In this document: positions 9,145 through 16,848 of the stretch, in pieces | Numbering within the stretch: position 1 is the stretch's first letter | Layout: each line of letters begins with the position of its first letter | Source: Thermococcus indicus | GTDB taxonomy: Archaea; Methanobacteriota_B; Thermococci; Thermococcales; Thermococcaceae | Length of the DNA stretch: 64,000 bases | Assembly (NCBI RefSeq): GCF_006274605.1 | Contig: NZ_CP040846.1 | Coordinates: forward strand, 1-64,000 | Reading direction: 5' to 3' | Made by a program: the position numbers and the translations under genes | The notes under the pieces: generated by a model | What the model saw: the letters and a program-made list of their open reading frames with translations, nothing else | The model's database searches: none | Told to the model about the DNA's origin: nothing

Positions 9145-9222
9145 TGGTCCCGCGGCCCGGATTTGAACCGGGGACCTGCGGATCTACAGTCCGCCGCCGC
9201 TCCCAGGCTAGGCTACCGCGGG
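9145..9222 (-). tRNA. tRNA-Tyr (anticodon GUA)
   Basis: The minus strand reads CCCGCGG at the 5' end paired with CCGCGGG, then A and an encoded CCA. The anticodon stem GCGGA/TCCGC holds the 7-nt loop CTGTAGA with anticodon GTA, and the T arm reads CCCCGGTTCAAATCCGGG. C1-G72 is the archaeal tyrosine identity pair. No intron is present. Confidence 0.97.
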
Positions 9223-9292
9223 ACCTCTGCCCGTTCCATAGTGCCCCGGGTAGGTTTATAAATTTTTCTCCCGATTCAGTGGGGGTGGGAGC

Positions 9293-9871
9293 ATGAAGCT
9301 GTACGAACCGGTCACACTCGCGATGCCCCTTGCAAAGAGGATCGGCGAGTTCATACTTGAGGAAGGCCGCATTCCGGAGGGGGACGAAATCAGGGGATTC
9401 ATGAGGGAGTTCGGACTCGAGGAGAGCTGTCTCGAGAGGGGGATGGCGGTATACAGGACAAAGTTCCTGGTCGCCCTCGCGTTCCCGCGCGGAGAGAACG
9501 TCGTCATCGACGTCATATCATCCAGCGGAGAGCTGAGCGACGCCCTGGAGGTCATAGCGTACAGGGACCGGGAGCTGGGTGCCTTCGTCGTGGAGATACT
9601 GCCGGCGAACGACCTCGAGTACGGGGGCAACATAGGCGTAGAACCGATAATCATAGACGAGAAGACCCTCGAGCCCGAGAGCTTCCCTGTCCTCGGCCAC
9701 TTCGAGGAGGATGAAGAGGGACTCTTCCTCGTCATAGACCGCGAGACCTACTCGAGGTGGAGGGAAAACGGCGACCCGCACACCTGCCCAATATGCGGCG
9801 GAGAGCTCGCCTGGAAGGGGAAGAAAGCCTACTGCCGGGACTGCGGCTATGGCGTGAGGGTAAAAGGTTAA
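9293..9871 (+). CDS. Uncharacterised protein with C-terminal zinc ribbon
   Basis: A 192-residue protein. The first 155 residues are an acidic alpha/beta domain I do not recognise; the C-terminus has CPICGG and CRDCG about 15 residues apart, a zinc ribbon typical of nucleic-acid-associated archaeal proteins. The start ATG 9293 follows GGGGGTGGGAG; a TATA box (GTTTATAAATT) at about 9253-9263 would give a short leader. The preceding tRNA-Tyr gene is divergent. The following hicBA pair starts 36 nt later and could be cotranscribed. Function unknown. Confidence 0.75.
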   Translation: MKLYEPVTLAMPLAKRIGEFILEEGRIPEGDEIRGFMREFGLEESCLERGMAVYRTKFLVALAFPRGENVVIDVISSSGELSDALEVIAYRDRELGAFVVEILPANDLEYGGNIGVEPIIIDEKTLEPESFPVLGHFEEDEEGLFLVIDRETYSRWRENGDPHTCPICGGELAWKGKKAYCRDCGYGVRVKG

Positions 9872-9906
9872 GTACCAAGAGAAAGAACCATTCCCGGGGG
9901 AGTGTG

Positions 9907-10131
9907 ATGATAGTAAAGTTTGACGTGTATTTCGATGGAGAGTACTGGTGTGCCAGAGGAATTAACGAGGACATCTTCACTCAGGGAAAAACCCTAGATG
10001 AGCTAATGGAAAACCTCCAGAAGGCTGTAGAGCTCCATTTTGAGGAGGATATCGAGAGGGGAGAGAAGATAATCGTCATGACGCTCTCGGAGTTTGAGGT
10101 GTCCAGAGTTGAGCAAACTGCCAGCGGTTAG
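9907..10131 (+). CDS. hicB: HicB-type antitoxin
   Basis: A 74-residue protein of the partial RNase-H-like HicB fold: FDVYFDGEYWCARGINEDIFTQG followed by a helix with LDELMENLQKAVELHFEED. HicB antitoxins neutralise HicA mRNA interferases. The stop lies inside the start region of the downstream hicA, so the genes are translationally coupled. The order here, antitoxin first, is one of the two known orders. There is no obvious C-terminal DNA-binding domain, so autoregulation may be weak or absent. Confidence 0.82.
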   Translation: MIVKFDVYFDGEYWCARGINEDIFTQGKTLDELMENLQKAVELHFEEDIERGEKIIVMTLSEFEVSRVEQTASG

Positions 10132-10357
10132 CGGCGAGAAGTTGATAAAACTCCTCAAAATGCTTGGATACACTGTTGTAAGACAGCGCGGAAGCCACGT
10201 CAGACTTGAGAAAAGAACCCCATTGGGGACGCATAAGATAACTGTTCCGTATCATGACGAGATAGCCAAAGGAACCCTCAACGACATCCTCAACAAAGTT
10301 TCCCTCTGGAACGGGATTCCCCGGGAAGAATTGATTGAGATTCTCAAAAAGCTTTGA
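10109..10357 (+). CDS. hicA: HicA-type mRNA interferase toxin
   Basis: An 82-residue protein with the double-stranded-RNA-binding-like HicA fold. The catalytic His lies in RQRGSHVRLEK. HicA cleaves mRNA during translation arrest. I chose TTG 10109 (start MSKLPAVSGE) because GAGGTG lies 7 nt upstream and the predicted N-terminus then matches the usual HicA start; a TTG 15 nt earlier is possible. It overlaps hicB by 23 nt. Confidence 0.82.
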   Translation: MSKLPAVSGEKLIKLLKMLGYTVVRQRGSHVRLEKRTPLGTHKITVPYHDEIAKGTLNDILNKVSLWNGIPREELIEILKKL

Positions 10358-10366
10358 GGTGAAACC

Positions 10367-10927
10367 ATGAGCAGGGCAGTAAAAACCCAGCTTGTTAAAT
10401 ACTCCCGCCTCGCCCACGAGCGCGGTTTGACGGCCGCCTTTGGAGGAAACCTGAGCATCAGGAGGGGAAACCTCGTCTTCATCAAGGCCACCGGGGCGGT
10501 AATGGACGACATGACTGCCGAGCAGGTCGCCGTAATCGACATGAGCGGAAGGCAGGTCTCCGGGGTGAGGCCGTCGTCGGAGTACAGGCTCCACCTTGCG
10601 GTTTACAGAATGAGGCCCGACGTCAGGGCCATCGCCCATCTGCACCCGCCGTACTCCATCGCCGCCTCGACGCTGGTGGAGGGGGAGCTGCCGATAATAA
10701 CACCGGAGGCAGAGATATACCTGAGGAGAATCCCGATAGCCCCGTTCAGGCCCGCTGGGACGAAAGAGCTGGCGGAGGTCACCTCGGAGGCCCTCCGGAA
10801 CTCAGACGCGGCAATAATGGCCAAGCACGGCATAGTGACCGTCGGAAGAACCCTGAGGGAAGCCTTCTACAAGGCGGAGCTCGTTGAAGAGAGCGCGAAG
10901 CTCTGGTACCTTGCCAGAAAAGGCTGA
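10367..10927 (+). CDS. Class II aldolase family protein (fuculose-1-phosphate aldolase-like)
   Basis: A 186-residue protein with the class II aldolase/adducin fold. The family features are GGNLSIR near the N-terminus, the catalytic acidic residue in SSEYRLHLAVY, the zinc ligands in AHLHPPYS, and a further His in MAKHGIVTVG. Relatives cleave fuculose-1-phosphate or ribulose-1-phosphate to dihydroxyacetone phosphate and an aldehyde; the archaeal substrate is not fixed by sequence. The ATG lies 9 nt after hicA with GAGGTGAAACC before it, so the gene probably shares the hicBA transcript or has a promoter inside hicA. Confidence 0.85.
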   Translation: MSRAVKTQLVKYSRLAHERGLTAAFGGNLSIRRGNLVFIKATGAVMDDMTAEQVAVIDMSGRQVSGVRPSSEYRLHLAVYRMRPDVRAIAHLHPPYSIAASTLVEGELPIITPEAEIYLRRIPIAPFRPAGTKELAEVTSEALRNSDAAIMAKHGIVTVGRTLREAFYKAELVEESAKLWYLARKG

Positions 10928-10961
10928 TTAAACGCAGGAAATGAGCGTAAAAAGGAAACGC

Positions 10962-11213
10962 TCACTTGACCTGCTCGAGGGCACCGAGGACCTCCCAGAT
11001 GATCGTCCTCGTGTGCATCGGCATGTTCGGGTCCTCGCTTATCTCCTCGAGGATGGCTATCGCATCGGCGGCCCTGACGGCCGGCTCCTTGCTCTCGTCG
11101 AGGAGGGCCTCTATGGCCTGCTCAGCGGCGCGCCTTATGTTCCTGGGAACAACGGTGTCCTGAACGACCTGCTCCTTGAGAACCTGCACGATCTGGCCGA
11201 TGAGCTCGCTCAT
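10962..11213 (-). CDS. UPF0147 family protein
   Basis: An 83-residue, all-helical acidic protein ([20 protein letters not shown]) matching UPF0147, a family conserved across many archaea with no assigned function. The start ATG 11213 is preceded by GGGGTGATGGA. It stands alone, converging on the aldolase gene. Its small size and helical make-up suggest a structural or binding role, but nothing in the sequence specifies one. Confidence 0.88.
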   Translation of the reverse strand: MSELIGQIVQVLKEQVVQDTVVPRNIRRAAEQAIEALLDESKEPAVRAADAIAILEEISEDPNMPMHTRTIIWEVLGALEQVK

Positions 11214-11331
11214 TCCATCACCCCCTTTTCTAAAGAATTGTTACTAAAACCTTCCCGGATTATCTTAAGCTCTCCTAACTAAAAAGCTTTTCGGTCAATC
11301 GTCGAAACCAAAGGAGAGGAGAGAGCCTGAA

Positions 11332-11859
11332 TCAAAACTCAACACCCCTCCTGGCGAGGATACCCTTCTGATAGGGGTGCTTTATCTCCCTCATCTCGGT
11401 GACGTAGTCAACTAATTCAAACAGCTCCTCTGGACAGTAGCGGCCGGTCAGGACGAGCTCCGTGTGGGGCGCTCTGTTCCCGATGAGCTCTTTGACTTCC
11501 TCGACATCGAGCATTCCAAAGCCGAGGGCGACGCAGATTTCGTCGAGGATCACCAGATCCCACTCCCCGCTCGAGACTACCTCCTTGGCCCGTTGAAGGG
11601 CTTTCTTTGCCGCCTCGATGTCGTCGGGCTCGGGCTTTCCGTGGACGAACTTGGGCAAACCGAAGGACTCTATAACTGCACCGCACTCGGCTATCTTCTT
11701 CTGCTCGCCGTAAACGTCCGGGGCCTTCATGAACTGGAGGATTATCACCCTCCCGCCGGAGCCGAGCATCCTGACGGCGAGGCCGAAGGCGGCGGTGGTC
11801 TTTCCCTTCCCGTTGCCTGTGTAGATGTGCACAAGGCCGAGCTTGTCTTTCCATGTCAT
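11332..11859 (-). CDS. cobO: Cob(I)yrinic acid a,c-diamide adenosyltransferase
   Basis: A 175-residue enzyme of the CobA/CobO/BtuR type. The modified P-loop GNGKGKTT lies near residue 16, with VILDEICVAL as the acidic strand. It transfers the adenosyl group of ATP to cobalt in corrinoids, making coenzyme B12 forms used by adenosylcobalamin-dependent enzymes such as class II ribonucleotide reductase. The start ATG 11859 follows GGTGAATTCAC. A TATA-like CCTTTTAAAACC at about 11892-11906 fits a single-gene transcript. No cobalamin genes flank it. Confidence 0.93.
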   Translation of the reverse strand: MTWKDKLGLVHIYTGNGKGKTTAAFGLAVRMLGSGGRVIILQFMKAPDVYGEQKKIAECGAVIESFGLPKFVHGKPEPDDIEAAKKALQRAKEVVSSGEWDLVILDEICVALGFGMLDVEEVKELIGNRAPHTELVLTGRYCPEELFELVDYVTEMREIKHPYQKGILARRGVEF

Positions 11860-11968
11860 GTGAATTCACCGGGATGGATATAATCGCCAGGGGTTTTAAA
11901 AGGGTGTTGGATAGAATAGGGAAATGATTAAATTCTCGCCAGTGCAAATCCCAAAATGGTGAAACCAG

Positions 11969-12925
11969 ATGGCGGATTACTTCTTAATATCCCTTTCAAA
12001 CAGGGAAAACTTGGAGCTCTGCATAAAGTATAGCCTTGCAGGGTTCACAAATAGCATAAACGGCCTCTGGACCTTTTTTGATATAGATGTTGGGGATTAT
12101 GTCTCATTTCTATACGGGGCTCGAGTTAGAAACCTCTACAAGGTTACCAAGAAAGTCGCCTATAAGAACGCCGAGAATCTTCCTCCTTGGCCACCAATAA
12201 CATTTAGGTCAAAAAGAACGTATTATTTTCCATTCAGACTGTTCCTGAAACAGGAAAGGGAATTTAACGAACCAATGGTCAGACCTGAATTTTCTTACGT
12301 AGCTGAGAATCTGCTCTTGAGAGGAGGATATAGAAAGACCCATTTCCAAGCCGACACAATAACGTTTTACAACGTTTCCGAGATGGGAACAGTATTTGAT
12401 GGCGAAATCAAGTATCTAGAGTTAAATGCCGAAACGTTTGAACCCAAAATTGTTTTTAGGAAAGAAAATCAAAAAATTCCGGAAAAGTTCTACTTTAAAG
12501 AACTTATACTCCAGTCTCTCGTGAGAAGAAAAATCCAAAGTTCCGTTCTCGATGATGCTTTGGAATTCTTTGGTGTTGATAAGTCCCCAGATGAGTTTGA
12601 AGTACTTGGTGAAAAAGCCCTTCCTGAGGGATACGTCGATATATTCATCAAGCTAAGACACCCAACTGGGACAAATAAGTATCTGCTCGTGGAAGTTAAA
12701 ACAGGGAAGGCACAAAGAAAAGACGTAGAACAGTTAACAGGATACATAAGCGAATTTAGCAATGAAACTGTTGGGGGAATATTAATCGCCAGAGATTTTT
12801 CAAAGTCTGCTTTTAATAATTCCAAGATCCTACCAGTTAGATACTATTTTAATGACCTAGACAAATCGGCAGAGTATAGTTACAAAGAACTGCTGAGAAT
12901 GCTAACTTTAGAGGTGGTAATATGA
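11969..12925 (+). CDS. EVE/PUA-like domain fused to a PD-(D/E)XK nuclease domain
   Basis: A 318-residue protein. The N-terminal about 130 residues ([15 protein letters not shown], then [11 protein letters not shown] and PWPPITF) resemble the EVE/YTH/PUA-like fold that reads modified bases in DNA or RNA. The C-terminal about 130 residues carry a nuclease core of the NucS/DUF91 kind: GYVDIFIK (Asp), [10 protein letters not shown] (E-x-K), VEQLTGYI (Gln). The combination suggests a modification-dependent restriction enzyme; specificity is unknown. Base composition is clearly more AT-rich than the neighbours, pointing to transfer. The start follows GGTGA by 7 nt. The next gene overlaps its stop (ATATGA), so the two act as a pair. 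A role in RNA surveillance is the main alternative. Confidence 0.72.
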   Translation: MADYFLISLSNRENLELCIKYSLAGFTNSINGLWTFFDIDVGDYVSFLYGARVRNLYKVTKKVAYKNAENLPPWPPITFRSKRTYYFPFRLFLKQEREFNEPMVRPEFSYVAENLLLRGGYRKTHFQADTITFYNVSEMGTVFDGEIKYLELNAETFEPKIVFRKENQKIPEKFYFKELILQSLVRRKIQSSVLDDALEFFGVDKSPDEFEVLGEKALPEGYVDIFIKLRHPTGTNKYLLVEVKTGKAQRKDVEQLTGYISEFSNETVGGILIARDFSKSAFNNSKILPVRYYFNDLDKSAEYSYKELLRMLTLEVVI

Positions 12926-13209
12926 GAAAAAGACTGTTTATGTTCGTAACACCTGATGGAGTTACATATTCGTCCCCCAACGAGATGTATCCCGATGTGG
13001 AAAATCTCCAAGTGCTTGGATTTGGTGAAGGGTTGAATGAAGAAGAAGCGTTTGAGGACTTTATCAAGAACAATAGATGGGTGTTGGAGACACAGTTTAA
13101 CGAAGTGATATGCATAGAGGTAAAGTCGAAAATTTACCAGGGCAAAAGATTTTATCTCAACAACGGAAGCTCGGCGAGCTCGACTTCAAATCCTTCATTC
13201 CAAAGCTAA
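12922..13209 (+). CDS. Small AT-rich partner gene, probably frameshifted near its 3' end
   Basis: A 95-residue frame coupled to the EVE-nuclease gene by a 4-nt overlap. The first about 80 residues look like a genuine small domain ([13 protein letters not shown], then [15 protein letters not shown] and [12 protein letters not shown]) that I cannot name. After residue about 81 the frame turns into a low-complexity run rich in Ser and Asn, while another frame (13167-13277) opens with normal-looking protein sequence. This suggests a one-base deletion near 13166 that removed the natural C-terminus. It could be a cofactor or immunity protein of the neighbouring nuclease; function unknown. Confidence 0.6.
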   Translation: MRKRLFMFVTPDGVTYSSPNEMYPDVENLQVLGFGEGLNEEEAFEDFIKNNRWVLETQFNEVICIEVKSKIYQGKRFYLNNGSSASSTSNPSFQS

Positions 13210-13277
13210 GGTTGGTCACAGTCCGTGACCGCTTTGAGATGTTGTTTGCTAAAGAGCGCATACCTCAAAATTCATAA
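13167..13277 (+). pseudogene. Displaced C-terminal coding remnant
   Basis: Thirty-six codons plus stop, starting [17 protein letters not shown], with convincing protein character but no start codon or ribosome site. It overlaps the tail of the preceding gene in a different frame. Insertion of one base after the GG at 13165-13166 would join the two into one protein reading NNGKLGEL. It is either the lost C-terminus of that gene or the relic of another gene fused by deletion. Confidence 0.5.
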
Positions 13278-13335
13278 CCTCTAATGGGGGATTTCTCATA
13301 GAAATCACCGTATATTTAAGTCCACTTTTCTTTTT

Positions 13336-13352
13336 GACGCCCGTAGGGCGTC
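13336..13352. repeat. Intergenic palindrome GACGCCC-GTA-GGGCGTC
   Basis: A perfect 7-bp inverted repeat with a 3-nt loop. Variants of the same design (GCGCCC-NNN-GGGCGC type) occur at 16164-16178, 16473-16489 and 55696-55712. It stands in the gene-poor stretch between the AT-rich island and tRNA-His. Confidence 0.8.
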
Positions 13353-13458
13353 GTATTTGAGGGACTACCTTTGGTTTGGCTAATTAACGAGAATCCAAAC
13401 TAAAAATTAGCCTCTTGGTAGATGCACACTGGAAGAAGACACCTGAAAAGCTGTCACG

Positions 13459-13490
13459 AACTTTGATGAAACTTTGCCCAGCAAAGTTTC
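13459..13490. repeat. 32-bp repeat containing AAACTTTGC hairpin, copy 1
   Basis: Identical over 32 bp to 16259-16290. It starts AACTTTGATG and contains the hairpin AAACTTTGC-CCA-GCAAAGTTT. It ends 3 nt before the CCA end of the tRNA-His gene, so it lies just downstream of that tRNA and might act in its termination or 3' processing. Confidence 0.85.
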
Positions 13491-13493
13491 TTA

Positions 13494-13571
13494 TGGGGCC
13501 AGGGCCGGGATTTGAACCCGGGCTAGGGGATCCACAGTCCCCTGTGCTAACCAGGCTACACCACCCTGGCC
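13494..13571 (-). tRNA. tRNA-His (anticodon GUG)
   Basis: The minus strand reads GCCAGGG paired with CCCTGGC, discriminator C and an encoded CCA. The extra 5' G (position -1, base 13571) required in histidine tRNA is encoded opposite the discriminator. The anticodon stem GGGGA/TCCCC holds loop CTGTGGA with anticodon GTG; the T arm contains GGTTCAAATCC. An upstream TATA-like AACTTTATAAAGC at about 13597-13610 serves it. Confidence 0.97.
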
Positions 13572-13712
13572 ATTTCCAGCTAAACCTTTTGGGTTAGCTT
13601 TATAAAGTTTTCGACAGAAGGGGCTGAAAGAGGAAGCTGAGACCTTTTACTTACCACAACCCTCGCTTAACGACGCTTTCGCGGGAATTAAGAATCGTCA
13701 GGAGGTTTCAAC

Positions 13713-14339
13713 ATGAAAGCCAAACGCGAAGCCCTTGTGAGCCTCTTCACAGCTATGAGAGAAGGAAAGGTTGACGAAGATATAATTGACCTCCTGCTGC
13801 TCATCAACTCAATTAACGGCGTTTACACGACCTCCTCCTGCTCCGGCAGGATAGGCATAATGGAGGAACCGGACCTCGGGGCCAAGCCCCTCGCGAGGTG
13901 GCTGATCAAGGTCCACAGGCCGATGGAGTTCGAGGAGGCAAGGGGGGCCCTGAGAAACGCCGAGAAGGGCCTCATATTCCTCAAGAGCCAGCCGCCCATA
14001 TTCCACATCGTCGCCGAGGACCTTGAGGGAGCGAGGAGGCTCCACGAGCTCGGCCTGTCGAGCGGCTTCAAGTACACCACCTTCAAGGTCGTCTCGAAGC
14101 GCTACCTTGTGGAGATAAACGCCACCGAGTACCTGACGGCACCGCTCGGTAGGGATGGAAGGATACTCGTGGACGATGAGTACCTCAGTTTCGCCGTTGA
14201 CCTCGGCAACGACATGCTGAGACGGAGCAAGGGCCGGCTGCCCCGGCTTGAGGAGAGATTCAGGGCACTGCGGGAGGAACTCGGCGGGGACGAACTGTTC
14301 TACGAGCTGGCGGAACGATTCGAAGTTAAACTGCGGTGA
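13713..14339 (+). CDS. taw3: tRNA wybutosine-synthesis protein Taw3/TYW3
   Basis: A 208-residue protein of the TYW3 family, with the hallmark SSCSGRIGI near residue 42 and conserved HIVAEDLEGARRL and FKYTTFKVV segments. TYW3 methylates N4 of the tricyclic imidazo-purine intermediate at G37 of tRNA-Phe during wybutosine-type base formation. The start follows AGGAGG by 6 nt. The next gene begins 5 nt after its stop, so the two are probably cotranscribed. Confidence 0.9.
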   Translation: MKAKREALVSLFTAMREGKVDEDIIDLLLLINSINGVYTTSSCSGRIGIMEEPDLGAKPLARWLIKVHRPMEFEEARGALRNAEKGLIFLKSQPPIFHIVAEDLEGARRLHELGLSSGFKYTTFKVVSKRYLVEINATEYLTAPLGRDGRILVDDEYLSFAVDLGNDMLRRSKGRLPRLEERFRALREELGGDELFYELAERFEVKLR

Positions 14340-14344
14340 GGGGC

Positions 14345-14947
14345 ATGAAGCTTTTCATTGATGAAAGCGGCGACCTAGGAGGTATGCGGAGTGGTAAACG
14401 CTATTTTATCGTCGCTGGAGTGGTTTGCGACGAATCCGAGGCAAGACAGCATATAAAAGGGACACTTCGAGATCTCAAATCCCCCGAACTGAAATTCAGC
14501 AGACTTTCCTACGAGAACAAGCGGAAAGCGCTTTCCCTGCTGAGTACTATTGATTTCATGGCTGGATATGCCGTTCTTTCTAAAAACGACAGGGGATTAA
14601 TGGAGTGGCTCGATAAGTCAAAGAAGAACAAGCTCCTGACAGCGGGATTTATGCACTGGGTTTTAATCTCGGGAATGGGCTTCTCGGAGGCCGTTATTGA
14701 CAGAAGCCACTACTCACGGGAGATCACCAGATTGCTCTCGAGGAGGGGGATAACCATCACCTCCGAAGACTCCATGAGAAGTTCCTGCCTCCAGCTCGCC
14801 GATGCCGTTGCGAACGTTGTGTACCTCAGATATCAGCACCGGAACACCGAGCTTTTCGGAATGCTAAATGAAAAACTCACCTTCGAATGGTTTACCGGGG
14901 AAAGGGGACTCAGAAAAGGGATAGGAAAATTCAAGTCGGGTGGCTAG
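14345..14947 (+). CDS. DUF3800 domain protein
   Basis: A 200-residue protein with the DUF3800 signature: MKLFIDESGDLGG at the N-terminus (two acidic residues) and QLADAVANVVY near the C-terminus. The family is predicted to have an RNase H-like fold and could be a nuclease; members are often found in mobile or defence settings. I chose ATG 14345 with GGTGAGGGGC before it; a GTG 9 nt upstream overlaps the taw3 stop. Function unknown. Its place behind taw3 may be incidental. Confidence 0.8.
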   Translation: MKLFIDESGDLGGMRSGKRYFIVAGVVCDESEARQHIKGTLRDLKSPELKFSRLSYENKRKALSLLSTIDFMAGYAVLSKNDRGLMEWLDKSKKNKLLTAGFMHWVLISGMGFSEAVIDRSHYSREITRLLSRRGITITSEDSMRSSCLQLADAVANVVYLRYQHRNTELFGMLNEKLTFEWFTGERGLRKGIGKFKSGG

Positions 14948-15103
14948 TCCCCAGCCGGGCGACCCCCACCCTCATTCTCCAATACAAGATATAGCGTAAT
15001 AGCTTATTAAGTTTTTGACAGGCAGGCCCAAGCATCAACACCGCGGGGCTGAAATCGAAACAGGGTACCTAAAAAATGGAACAGTAAAGGATAACTCCAA
15101 AAC

Positions 15104-15859
15104 TCACCGGCTCTCGTTCCACCCAGGATTTCCATATTTCTCCTCCACCAGCCTCTCGGCGAGCTCGAGCTCATAGTCGGTGAGCCCACCCTCCTCGAGC
15201 TCAAAGGCACTGAAGAAGCTCCCCTTGAGCAGCTCGTAGGCTTCCCAGCGGCTCAGATTTATGCCCTCGCGCTCCAGAGTTGTTACGCGCTCCCAGATGC
15301 TCGAAACACCCTTGTCGGCGAGCTTGGCCTTGGAGACCCTGAGAACCCTTCCGAGTACCTCGACGCGGGTGGAGTACATGAAAGTGCCGTGTTGCAGGAT
15401 GACACCTTTCCGCCTCGTCTGTGCGGAGCCGCTGATTTTTTTCCCGTTGGCAACTATGTCGTTGAGGCCAGAAAAGCCCGCCTCAAGGCCGAGCTCTTTC
15501 AGCGCATCAACAAGAGGGCCGGCCAGATAGCGGTAGCTCGTCTCAACGTTCCTGAGCATTGGGTGGTATTCCTCGCCGACAACGACGGAGTAGGTTACCT
15601 CACCGTATTCGTCGTGGAACACCGAGCCGCCGCCGGTTATACGCCTGACGACGGGGATTCCGAGCTTCCTGGCCTCCTCGAGGTTCACATCGTGGACGAC
15701 GCTCTGGAAGCGGCCTATGGTCACGGAGCTAGGCGAGAACGCGTAGAGCCTGACCGTATCGGGAACCTTCCCCTCGATCCTGGCGCGCATTATCGCCTCG
15801 TCTATGGCCATCTGAACCTCGGGTCTTGCGACGATGAGCGGGATGAAGCGCATTGCCAT
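15104..15859 (-). CDS. lplA: Lipoate-protein ligase A, catalytic subunit
   Basis: A protein of about 251 residues of the biotin/lipoate ligase fold. Visible are RRITGGGSVFHD (substrate loop) and NGKKISGSAQ with the adenylate-binding Lys. It attaches lipoate to acceptor proteins such as GcvH. The C-terminal accessory domain of bacterial LplA is missing, as in archaeal two-part ligases where LplB is a separate gene; no lplB is adjacent here. I chose ATG 15859 behind GGTGGT; ATG 15853 is also possible. TATA-like GGGCTTAAAAACGC lies at about 15889-15902. Confidence 0.87.
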   Translation of the reverse strand: MAMRFIPLIVARPEVQMAIDEAIMRARIEGKVPDTVRLYAFSPSSVTIGRFQSVVHDVNLEEARKLGIPVVRRITGGGSVFHDEYGEVTYSVVVGEEYHPMLRNVETSYRYLAGPLVDALKELGLEAGFSGLNDIVANGKKISGSAQTRRKGVILQHGTFMYSTRVEVLGRVLRVSKAKLADKGVSSIWERVTTLEREGINLSRWEAYELLKGSFFSAFELEEGGLTDYELELAERLVEEKYGNPGWNESR

Positions 15860-15929
15860 CGCGACCACCAGGGTTTAAAAGGTCATGAGCGTTTTTAAGC
15901 CCAGCGATGATGACGCCCAAGCCCTTCCG

Positions 15930-16830
15930 AGGGAACGATGAGGAGAGCGGTCACCACTGAGCGGATAGAAACTTTGCCTTCGCAAAGTTTCTGGGGGTGT
16001 GGGGGCGTTAGCCCCCCGGCAAGCTTTGCTCGCGCAAAGCTTGACCAAAATGGCTTAACTGTTCAAAAGAGAGTAGTCAAAAGTTGGCATGCTTCTTCGA
16101 GGGTTGCCTTTGAAAGGGTTTGCACTCATGGTAGGAGATTTAATGAGTGTTTGCTTTAAAAAGGCGCCCGAAGGGCGCTCAAGCATGGAAAACACGCTTT
16201 GAAATTGCCAGTCTAGAAGTTAAACCCCATCAAAAAAGCCAAACAAAAAAGCATGCCAAACTTTGATGAAACTTTGCCCAGCAAAGTTTCCCAACGCGGG
16301 GCAAAACCCCACTACGGGGTTTGAGAGTACAGGAAGCTTTTGGAAAAAGCTTCACCAAAAGTTTGTAGCTCACCATTGAAGGCGTCATTACAGTCGGTTT
16401 TCCAAATCGAGGGCGTTTCTTTTTGAGGGAGACAAACTGCAGGGAAGCATCTGGAATGGTTTACTTCCCCATGACGCCCTACGGGCGTCTTTTAAGGTTA
16501 AACCTTCCTTTAAAAAGAGTTCCTAAAGAGTCTCCCACTCAAAACAATGGACTTCAAGTGGAAAAACCCAAAATCTGGCACTTAAAAAAAGGAGCTACAA
16601 ACTTTGATCAAACTTTGCTTGTGCAAAGTTTCTGGGGGCGTGGGGGCGTTAGCCCCCGGAGGATTAAGGAATAAGGAAGGTGTGGAAACGTAGTTTCCCA
16701 GGTTTTTAGAGAAAAACGGGGTTGTGGGGCGAAGCCCCACTCCGGGGTTTGAGAGTACAGAGAGATAAGGGGGCGGAGCCCCCTTGTCTTTCGTAGGGTC
16801 AGGGGCCGATTAGCTCCTCATCGCACCGCT
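15930..16830. repeat. Gene-free array of short perfect hairpins
   Basis: About 900 bp with no credible gene but at least twelve perfect inverted repeats with 3-5 nt loops. Examples: AAACTTTGC-CTTC-GCAAAGTTT (15969-15990), GGGGGC-GTTA-GCCCCC (16001-16016 and 16642-16657), AAGCTTTGC-TCGC-GCAAAGCTT (16021-16042), GCGCCC-GAA-GGGCGC (16164-16178), a copy of the 32-bp repeat (16259-16290), GAAGCTTTT-GGA-AAAAGCTTC (about 16333-16353), GACGCCC-TAC-GGGCGTC (16473-16489), AAACTTTGC-TTGT-GCAAAGTTT (16610-16631), GGAAAC-GTA-GTTTCC (about 16684-16698), GTGGGGC-GAA-GCCCCAC (about 16725-16741) and GGGGGC-GGA-GCCCCC (about 16769-16783). Composite units recur: the AAACTTTGC hairpin followed by the GGGGGC hairpin occurs twice, and CGGGGTTTGAGAGTACAG also occurs twice (about 16315 and 16744). 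Confidence 0.85.
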
Positions 16831-16848
16831 CGGCCACCTACCCTCACA

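Noticed and set aside
11969-13571. Integrated element using tRNA-His as attachment site
   Set aside because: No integrase and no repeated tRNA 3' fragment is seen at the other side of the AT-rich island.
15938-16674. Small open frames (73-83 codons) in the hairpin region
   Set aside because: They run through the palindromes, lack ribosome sites and give unnatural products.
15930-16830. CRISPR array
   Set aside because: Inverted repeats are of several kinds and irregularly spaced; there is no constant direct repeat with spacers of uniform length and no cas gene nearby.
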